This document shows, in pieces, positions 1-4,862 of a stretch of DNA of 6,818 nt. The stretch is taken from the NCBI GenBank assembly GCA_007116755.1, contig SKHU01000180.1:1-6818 (forward strand). The letters are read 5' to 3'. Numbering within the stretch: the first letter of the stretch is position 1; each line of letters starts with the position of its first letter. The notes under the pieces are model-generated. The model had not been told where the DNA came from, searched no databases, and saw only the letters and a program-made list of their open reading frames with translations. A program made the translations under genes and the position numbers. Source of the DNA: Alphaproteobacteria bacterium (GTDB lineage Bacteria; Pseudomonadota; Alphaproteobacteria; Micavibrionales; CSBR16-224).

Positions 1-558
1 CCAGAGCGTTTCTTTGCCGCGCAATACCTCCGGCGCGTTCTCTTTCTGTTTTTTGGCCAGATCAAGACAGGCCTGACGGAACGGATCAGGCTTGAACTCC
101 GGATGCCGTTCGACCCATTCCGATGTCACCTGAATTTCTACCGCCGCCGCATCGGCTTCAATAAAGCGGAACTTCTTCAGATAGCTATGCACATCTTTAT
201 ACATTGTCGGGCAGAACCCTTTTTCGCCCTGCCATGCATGGCGCAATTCATGTGCCAGCGCCATCACCAGCCGCACGTCCGGCAAATGCGCATTCAGACA
301 GACGGTTTTTGAGCCGGGAATGTAATATCCGCCCGCCCCTGCTTCCTCGCACTGATAATCAAGCTTGATGTCGATGCCGTTTTCCTGCGTCCATTGGATG
401 ATTTCCGCCCCTGTCGGCGTTTCCGCCAGCATGGCTTTGATCTTTTCGATACGCGCAGCGTCATACACACGGCGATCTTCGGGCTGCGCCGCGAAGATAT
501 CATCCGCATTTTCCTTCCATGTCCTTAAATTTTTCTGCAAATGTTCCTGCGCCATCAT
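1..558 (-). CDS. Small HExxH putative metallopeptidase (DUF6782-like), C-terminus cut by window edge
   Basis: The frame is open for 186 codons from an ATG pair at 558 and 555 to the left edge, with no stop, so the C-terminus is missing. Residues 103-107 are HELRH, preceded by a hydrophobic run (LVMALA), the classic zinc-binding and catalytic helix of zincin peptidases. About 27 residues later comes FIEADAAAV (132-140), where E134 or D136 could be the third zinc ligand, as in gluzincin-type enzymes. There is no signal peptide or membrane segment, so a cytoplasmic location is likely. Four Cys occur (70, 87, 116, 164). An in-frame TGA lies about 12 codons upstream, which limits the start to 558 or 555; a GGGCGGA stretch directly precedes the ATG pair. 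It resembles the alphaproteobacterial family annotated as DUF6782 putative metallopeptidase; that name is from memory. Substrate is unknown, and activity is inferred from the motif only. Confidence 0.8.
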   Translation of the reverse strand, partial: MMAQEHLQKNLRTWKENADDIFAAQPEDRRVYDAARIEKIKAMLAETPTGAEIIQWTQENGIDIKLDYQCEEAGAGGYYIPGSKTVCLNAHLPDVRLVMALAHELRHAWQGEKGFCPTMYKDVHSYLKKFRFIEADAAAVEIQVTSEWVERHPEFKPDPFRQACLDLAKKQKENAPEVLRGKETLW

Positions 559-603
559 TCCGCCCTGCTTACCGTACCAGCAAAATCAATCCTATGGAAA
601 AGC

Positions 604-632
604 ATATTAACATAATATTAACGCCTGTGCAA
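604..632 (-). promoter_or_regulatory. Candidate sigma-70 promoter of the metallopeptidase gene
   Basis: On the minus strand a TTGCAC -35 box (627-632) and a TAATAT -10 box (604-609) are separated by exactly 17 bases. Transcription would start near 597 and give a leader of about 40 bases before the ATG at 558. The -35 match is weak (3 of 6) and the -10 fair (4 of 6). The AT-rich setting between rbfA and the metallopeptidase gene supports it, but chance matches are likely in such sequence. If real, the peptidase is transcribed independently of rbfA. Confidence 0.35.
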
Positions 633-677
633 CAGCATTTTGCCGTTCCATATCGGTTCGTATCGGTATGCAGAGGC

Positions 678-1070
678 TTATTTTTGGGTGTCGCGGCGCA
701 CTTTATCGGAGGACAGCAACGCATCGATCTGGGATGCCTCGGCAAAACTTTTGTCGTAGACAAAATTCAGCCGCGGCGTATAGCGCAGATCCATCTCTTG
801 CGCCAGACATTTGCGGAAATAGGCAGACGCGCCGTTCAGCGCCTTCATAAAGCCGTCTTTTCCTTCAAAACTGCCCCCGCCGAGTTTGGTCACATAAGCC
901 GTTGCATTTTTCAGATCGGGGCTGATGCGCACTTCGGAAACGGTCAGCGTGTTCAGCCCGTCCAATGCGGGGTCGGAAAGTTGACACTCGCGTATTTCCG
1001 CAGAAAGAATATGCCTGATCTGTTCTGCGATACGCAATTGTCTTTGATTTTGTACGGACTGTCCCGCCAT
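678..1070 (-). CDS. rbfA: Ribosome-binding factor A
   Basis: This is a 130-residue protein, close to the usual RbfA length. RbfA is a single KH-like-domain protein that binds the 30S subunit and assists late 16S rRNA maturation, notably of the 5' end helix, and cold adaptation. Family hallmarks are visible: the N-terminal helix QLRIAEQIRHILSAEI (11-26), the segment VSEVRISPDLKNATAYV (44-60), and the C-terminal part DLRYTPRLNFVYDKS (94-108) followed by ASQIDALL. The ATG at 1070 is supported by AGGAAG at 1079-1084 with an 8-base spacer. In many bacteria rbfA lies between infB and truB. Here a divergent gene lies upstream and a metallopeptidase gene downstream on the same strand after a 119-base gap, so it appears to be transcribed from its own promoter. 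No hairpin terminator is seen after it. Confidence 0.95.
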   Translation of the reverse strand: MAGQSVQNQRQLRIAEQIRHILSAEIRECQLSDPALDGLNTLTVSEVRISPDLKNATAYVTKLGGGSFEGKDGFMKALNGASAYFRKCLAQEMDLRYTPRLNFVYDKSFAEASQIDALLSSDKVRRDTQK

Positions 1071-1078
1071 AATGTATT

Positions 1079-1084
1079 CTTCCT
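1079..1084 (-). promoter_or_regulatory. Ribosome binding site of rbfA
   Basis: AGGAAG on the minus strand lies 8 bases before the rbfA ATG, a good Shine-Dalgarno match that fixes the start at 1070. Confidence 0.7.
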
Positions 1085-1109
1085 TTTTTCCGCTTTTATT
1101 TTGTCATAT

Positions 1110-1137
1110 TTCATACCACGCTACACAAAAAAGTCAA
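1110..1137 (-). promoter_or_regulatory. Candidate sigma-70 promoter of rbfA
   Basis: On the minus strand TTGACT (1132-1137, 5 of 6 to the -35 consensus) is followed after 16 bases by TATGAA (1110-1115, 4 of 6 to the -10 consensus). Transcription would begin near 1103, about 33 bases before the rbfA start codon. The position in the divergent intergenic region fits a dedicated rbfA promoter. Confidence 0.5.
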
Positions 1138-1169
1138 GCCCATACCCGCGCACCCCATAACATAATATA

Positions 1170-1198
1170 TTGACAATCTGCATTTGAGCGTCTATAAC
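1170..1198 (+). promoter_or_regulatory. Near-consensus sigma-70 promoter of the Gly/Ala-rich protein gene
   Basis: A perfect TTGACA -35 box (1170-1175), a 17-base spacer and a TATAAC -10 box (1193-1198, 5 of 6) make this the best promoter in the window. Transcription would start near 1205 and leave a leader of roughly 109 bases before the ATG at 1314. Its -35 box lies about 33 bases from the -35 box of the divergent rbfA promoter, so a regulator bound between them could affect both genes. Confidence 0.65.
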
Positions 1199-1273
1199 AC
1201 CGTCCTGCATACGGGCAAATCATCAGAACAATAAAAACAGGCCGAGCCGCCTGACATGCATAAAAATTATTGC

Positions 1274-1286
1274 AATCAATATTTTA
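1274..1286 (+). promoter_or_regulatory. Possible IHF-type binding site in the leader
   Basis: The bases AATCAATATTTTA fit the IHF consensus WATCAANNNNTTR exactly and lie within an AT-rich stretch 28 to 40 bases before the start codon at 1314. The consensus is short and AT-rich, so chance occurrence is quite possible. The site is downstream of the proposed transcription start, which would suit DNA bending or repression rather than classical activation. Confidence 0.2.
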
Positions 1287-1300
1287 ATTTAAAACCGAAT

Positions 1301-1305
1301 GGAGA
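1301..1305 (+). promoter_or_regulatory. Ribosome binding site that decides the start at 1314
   Basis: GGAGA lies 8 bases before the ATG at 1314. It overlaps the earlier in-frame ATG at 1299, which itself has no Shine-Dalgarno sequence in front of it, only A-rich sequence. This favours 1314 as the true start. Confidence 0.7.
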
Positions 1306-1313
1306 AGACACTT

Positions 1314-2156
1314 ATGGCGAAAACCAACAAAACGCTGACCGATGCGGAATTGGAAAATCTGAAAGAAGTTCCGCTGGCCTTGACCTTAAAAGGCATTGCC
1401 GAAGGTTATTCACGCATTTTCTATGACGCACCGGTCAATGCGGCGGCCACTCTGGCACGCAAAACCGAAAATGGCATCAATAAACATGCAATGACCGGCT
1501 ATGCTGCCGTTGTCACGCTGCCGCTCGGGATCGTTGCCCGTAACGGATTGCGGAGTTTCCACGAATCTCTCCCCAAAACGGAAAAGAAAGAAGGCGGAAA
1601 ATACAGCGGATGGGGCACATTCGGCGGAATTGTCGGCGCAGGCGCAGGCTGGTATCTTGCCGGAACGGCTCTTTTTGCACACGGCATGGCAATGGCCGGA
1701 ACGGCCGCACTGGCCGGTAAAATCGGCGTCGGAATCGGCGCGGCGGTTCTGTCGGGTCTGGTTGTGACCGTTCCCGCTTTTGCTGTCGGCGTTCTGGCTG
1801 CGGGAGCAGTGGCTGCCGTTGCGACAAAAGCGGTCTCTCTCGCACTGGCCGCACCGCAAAATATCGGCACGGGCTGGCGCCGTACAAAAGCGCGTTTCGG
1901 CGGTGCCAAACTGGATATCGAACAACTCCAGCCCGAATTGAGCGAGAACTCCTTGCAGACACGCCATGAAAACGAGCGTTTCCGCAAAGCAAGCTATGCG
2001 GTCGAATATCTACCGGAAGACGGCAAGCGCAAAATCTTTGAATCGCTAAAACAGCAATTTGAAACCGCAAAAGCAGAAAAAGCCGCCAATGAAAACGGCC
2101 AAAGCGCAACGGCTACAGCCGCAGCCAAACAAAGCCGCAAGCCCGGACAATCTTAA
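1314..2156 (+). CDS. Unrecognised Gly/Ala-rich, probably membrane-associated protein
   Basis: I do not recognise this 280-residue protein. From the sequence: residues 1-60 are polar to mixed with no signal peptide; 61-77 are mildly hydrophobic; a charged stretch follows (84-97, KTEKKEGGK). A long Gly/Ala/Val-rich hydrophobic block runs from about 99 to 180, enough for two to four membrane segments. It contains GxxxG spacings such as G104-G108-G112 and G138-G142, and the runs GIVGAGAGW and GKIGVGIGAAVLSG, a pattern seen in glycine-zipper membrane helices. The C-terminus (about 186-280) is basic, then Glu/Lys/Gln-rich and probably helical, ending in a low-complexity Ala/Ser/Thr/Lys tail. It has its own strong promoter and ends just before a hairpin terminator, so it is monocistronic. 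Codon choice looks like its neighbours. Function is unknown; an inner-membrane anchor or membrane-shaping protein is only a guess. Confidence 0.75.
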   Translation: MAKTNKTLTDAELENLKEVPLALTLKGIAEGYSRIFYDAPVNAAATLARKTENGINKHAMTGYAAVVTLPLGIVARNGLRSFHESLPKTEKKEGGKYSGWGTFGGIVGAGAGWYLAGTALFAHGMAMAGTAALAGKIGVGIGAAVLSGLVVTVPAFAVGVLAAGAVAAVATKAVSLALAAPQNIGTGWRRTKARFGGAKLDIEQLQPELSENSLQTRHENERFRKASYAVEYLPEDGKRKIFESLKQQFETAKAEKAANENGQSATATAAAKQSRKPGQS

Positions 2157-2182
2157 AATTTCGGCGCAAGCACGCAACAAAT

Positions 2183-2217
2183 AAAAACTCCCCGACTTTT
2201 CCGCCGGGGAGTTTTTT
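2183..2217. terminator. Bidirectional rho-independent terminator
   Basis: A perfect 12-bp inverted repeat (2183-2194 with 2205-2216) encloses a 10-base loop. The core is ACTCCCCG pairing with CGGGGAGT, flanked by five A on the left and six T on the right. Read on the plus strand it ends the gene stopping at 2156; read on the minus strand the A-run becomes a T-run and it ends the sucB transcript, whose stop codon lies at 2235. One hairpin therefore serves two convergent genes. Confidence 0.92.
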
Positions 2218-2234
2218 ATTGAGATCGGTACGGG

Positions 2235-3506
2235 TTACAAATCCAGAAGCAGCCGCTGCGGGTCTTCAATCGCATCCTTGACGCGGACAAGGAAGGACAC
2301 GGCCTCGCGTCCGTCGATAATGCGGTGGTCGTAAGACAGTGCCACATACATCATCGGACGGATTTTGACCTCGCCGTTTACGGCAACGGGGCGTTCCTGA
2401 ATTTTGTGCATCCCCAGAATACCAGATTGCGGCGGGTTCAAAATTGGCGTGGACATCAGCGAGCCAAAAATGCCGCCGTTGGTAATTGTAAACGTGCCGC
2501 CGGACAATTCGTTCATCTCCAGCTTGCCGTCACGGGCGCGTGTGCCCAGATCCGTAATTCCCGCCTCAATTTCGGCAAAGGATTTTTCATCCGCCCCCCG
2601 CAAAACCGGCACAACCAGCCCGCTGGGCGTGCTGACCGCCACACCGATATCATAGTAATTCTTATAAACCAGCTCGTCGCCGTCGATCTCGGCATTCACC
2701 GCCGGAAAATCCTTCAGCGCCTGAATACAGGCTTTGACAAAAAACGACATAAAGCCGAGCTTGATACCGTGGCGTTTTTCAAAATTTTCTTTGTACTGCG
2801 CGCGCAACGCCATGCAGGCGCTCATATCAATCTCGTTAAAGGTCGTCAGCATCGCCGCCGTGTTCTGCGCCTCTTTCAAACGCTCGGCAATGCGTTTGCG
2901 CAGTCGTGTCATGCGTACGCGCTCCTCGCGTCTGCCGCCGCTTTTTTGTGGCACGGCCTCTTCCTCTGGCTTGCCTGTTTCCGTTTTTTCCTCTTCTTTA
3001 TCTTTCCGGCCTTCCTCATCGCCGCCGTCCATATAGGCTAGCACATCACCTTTGATCAAACGCCCGTCTTTGCCCGTGCCTTTTATTTTCGACGGGTCCA
3101 GATCATTATCCTCGACCAGCTTGCGCACGGCGGGAGACAGCGATATATCTTCTGCATCGCTGTCGTCATTGGCTGTCGGCTCTGATGCGAGTTTGGCCGC
3201 TTTCGGCGCTTCAGATTTCTTTTCGGCCTTCTTGTCTGCGTCTTTATCTTTTGCCGCCGCTTTGCCGTCGGCCTCGCCGATCTCGCCAAGAACCGCGCCG
3301 ACCTCGACATTCTCGCCTTCCTTGACCTTGATGGATTTAATGGTTCCTGCAGCAGAAGCGTTGACTTCCAGCGTCACCTTATCAGTTTCAAGCTCGACCA
3401 GAGGCTCGTCCGCCTCAACCGTGTCGCCGACTTTTTTCAGCCATTGCGCCACCGTTGCTTCGCTGACCGATTCCCCCAAAGACGGAACGATAATCTCTGT
3501 CGCCAT
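2235..3506 (-). CDS. sucB: 2-oxoglutarate dehydrogenase E2, dihydrolipoyllysine succinyltransferase
   Basis: This is the E2 core of the 2-oxoglutarate dehydrogenase complex. It takes the succinyl group from E1 on a swinging lipoyl arm and passes it to CoA, giving succinyl-CoA in the cytoplasmic TCA cycle. The 423 residues are a full-length E2. Residues 1-77 form one lipoyl domain with the lipoylated lysine K43 in ETDKV. Residues 121-158 are the peripheral-subunit-binding domain (LSPAVRKLVEDNDLDPSKIKG). From about 197 to the end is the acyltransferase domain, with catalytic H394 and D398 in SYDHRIIDGREA. One lipoyl domain and linkage to sucA favour the succinyl enzyme over the pyruvate one. 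The linkers (78-119 and 160-196) are unusually rich in Lys, Glu and Asp rather than Ala and Pro. A GAAGGGC stretch precedes the ATG at 3506. It is last in its transcription unit, and lpd does not follow. Confidence 0.96.
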   Translation of the reverse strand: MATEIIVPSLGESVSEATVAQWLKKVGDTVEADEPLVELETDKVTLEVNASAAGTIKSIKVKEGENVEVGAVLGEIGEADGKAAAKDKDADKKAEKKSEAPKAAKLASEPTANDDSDAEDISLSPAVRKLVEDNDLDPSKIKGTGKDGRLIKGDVLAYMDGGDEEGRKDKEEEKTETGKPEEEAVPQKSGGRREERVRMTRLRKRIAERLKEAQNTAAMLTTFNEIDMSACMALRAQYKENFEKRHGIKLGFMSFFVKACIQALKDFPAVNAEIDGDELVYKNYYDIGVAVSTPSGLVVPVLRGADEKSFAEIEAGITDLGTRARDGKLEMNELSGGTFTITNGGIFGSLMSTPILNPPQSGILGMHKIQERPVAVNGEVKIRPMMYVALSYDHRIIDGREAVSFLVRVKDAIEDPQRLLLDL

Positions 3507-3539
3507 GTTTTTCTGCCCTTCACATTATTATTTTATATT

Positions 3540-4814
3540 TTATTTCTGCTGCGCTACTACATCCGGCTCTGTTTTTTCTGTCGTGGCCTGCGTGTTTTTC
3601 TCTCCTGTCAAGCGCAATAGCCAGTAACCGCAGGTCGCCGAGCAGAACGAGGCCAGCAAAACAGCCAGACGCACCTGCCTCCCGATATCGGGATCCTCAA
3701 AGGCCAGCGAGCCGATAAACAGACTCATGGTAAAGCCGATCCCGGTCAGGAAAGACAGACCGTAAATCTGAATCCATTTGACACCCGGCGGCTTGCGGCA
3801 AATACCTGCCATCACAGCCAGCCAGATAAAACCGAAAACACCGATCTGCTTGCCGAAAAACAATCCGGTCATGATGCCGAGCGGAATGGATGCCGTCAGC
3901 ATCTCAATAGAGAAACCGGCCAAGGCCACACCCGCATTGGCGAAAGCAAAAGTCGGCATGATAAAAAACGCCACCCACGGATGCAAAACATGTTCCAGCG
4001 TGACCAGCGGCGGCTGTTTTTCGACGCTGCCGTCACGCGGATTCCCACGCAAGGGGATCGTAAAGGCCAGAGCCACACCCGCCAAAGTTGCATGTACGCC
4101 GGACTGCAAAACACATGCCCACATAAAGATACCGACCAGAATATACGGGCCGATTCGCCGCACCCCGAAACGGTTCATCATCAGCGCGACAACAAAGCCG
4201 CAGCTGCTGAGCGCAAGCGCCAGCATGGAAACTTCCGCCGTATAAAATACGGCGATAATAATAATTGCAGCAAGGTCATCGATGATTGCCAGCGATAGCA
4301 ACAACACCTTCAGACTGCGCGGCGCACGGTCGCCGAGAATTGCCAGCACGCCGAGAGCAAAGGCAATATCGGTTGCCACCGGAATTCCCCAGCCGCGCAT
4401 CGCCAGCGGGTCGTCGTAATTGAAATACACATAAATCAGTGCCGGCACCAACAAACCGCCGAAAGCTGCGATAACAGGCAACAACGCCTGCCGGACAGTC
4501 GAAAGTTCGCCAATCACCATTTCCCGTTTTATCTCAAGGCCGATCAGAAAAAAGAAAACCGCCATCAAACCGTCATTGATCCAGAGCAAGAGCGGCTTAT
4601 TGATGATAAAATCGCCGAACTGCACCATCACGGGAATCGCAAGGAACCCCTTATAAAAAGTGCTGAGCGGCGTATTCGCCAAAAGCAAGGCAAAAATCGT
4701 TGCGGCCAGCAGCAGAATACCGCTGCTGGCATCATGTTTCAAGAACGTTTTGAAGGATTTGACCAGCTTCTGGTTTCCTTCAATCACCATTGCATTTAAC
4801 TCGCGCGTATCCAT
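3540..4814 (-). CDS. nhaA: Na+/H+ antiporter of the NhaA family
   Basis: This is an inner-membrane antiporter that expels Na+ (or Li+) in exchange for H+, for sodium tolerance and pH homeostasis. The 424 residues give about 12 hydrophobic segments. Key residues of the E. coli protein are all present with a roughly 16-residue offset: T148-D149 in VATDIAFALGV (T132/D133), D179-D180 in LAIIDDLAAI (D163/D164, the ion-binding pair), H241 in SGVHATLAGV (H225, pH response) and K322 in FFGKQIGV (K300). It is therefore likely functional. The N-terminus carries about 16 extra polar residues; M9 is another possible start, and neither Met has a clear Shine-Dalgarno. The C-terminal tail after about 402 is polar and Thr/Glu/Gln-rich. 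It sits between sucA (48-base gap) and sucB (33-base gap) on the same strand, an odd position for this gene. Confidence 0.96.
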   Translation of the reverse strand: MDTRELNAMVIEGNQKLVKSFKTFLKHDASSGILLLAATIFALLLANTPLSTFYKGFLAIPVMVQFGDFIINKPLLLWINDGLMAVFFFLIGLEIKREMVIGELSTVRQALLPVIAAFGGLLVPALIYVYFNYDDPLAMRGWGIPVATDIAFALGVLAILGDRAPRSLKVLLLSLAIIDDLAAIIIIAVFYTAEVSMLALALSSCGFVVALMMNRFGVRRIGPYILVGIFMWACVLQSGVHATLAGVALAFTIPLRGNPRDGSVEKQPPLVTLEHVLHPWVAFFIMPTFAFANAGVALAGFSIEMLTASIPLGIMTGLFFGKQIGVFGFIWLAVMAGICRKPPGVKWIQIYGLSFLTGIGFTMSLFIGSLAFEDPDIGRQVRLAVLLASFCSATCGYWLLRLTGEKNTQATTEKTEPDVVAQQK

Positions 4815-4862
4815 TGTCTATATTACAGTCCGTCCGGTTTTTAAAACTTTTCTTCTTGGTTT

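Noticed and set aside
519..1160. Plus-strand 213-codon open frame
   Set aside because: It lies mostly opposite rbfA, which has clear family motifs, an RBS and a promoter; the antisense translation has no recognisable domain.
1299..1313. Upstream ATG at 1299 as the start of the Gly/Ala-rich protein
   Set aside because: No Shine-Dalgarno precedes it, and the GGAGA used by the ATG at 1314 overlaps its first codons.
1410..2109. Several long minus-strand open frames opposite the Gly/Ala-rich gene
   Set aside because: Overlapping frames with Arg/Cys/Ala-rich, low-complexity translations typical of antisense shadows; the plus-strand frame has a promoter, RBS, sensible composition and a terminator.
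2325..3627. Plus-strand open frames opposite sucB
   Set aside because: SucB has all domains and catalytic residues; the opposite frames are Ser/Ala- or Arg/His-rich mirror translations of its coding sequence.
3778..4298. Plus-strand open frames opposite nhaA
   Set aside because: They mirror an intact NhaA and show no RBS or recognisable domain.
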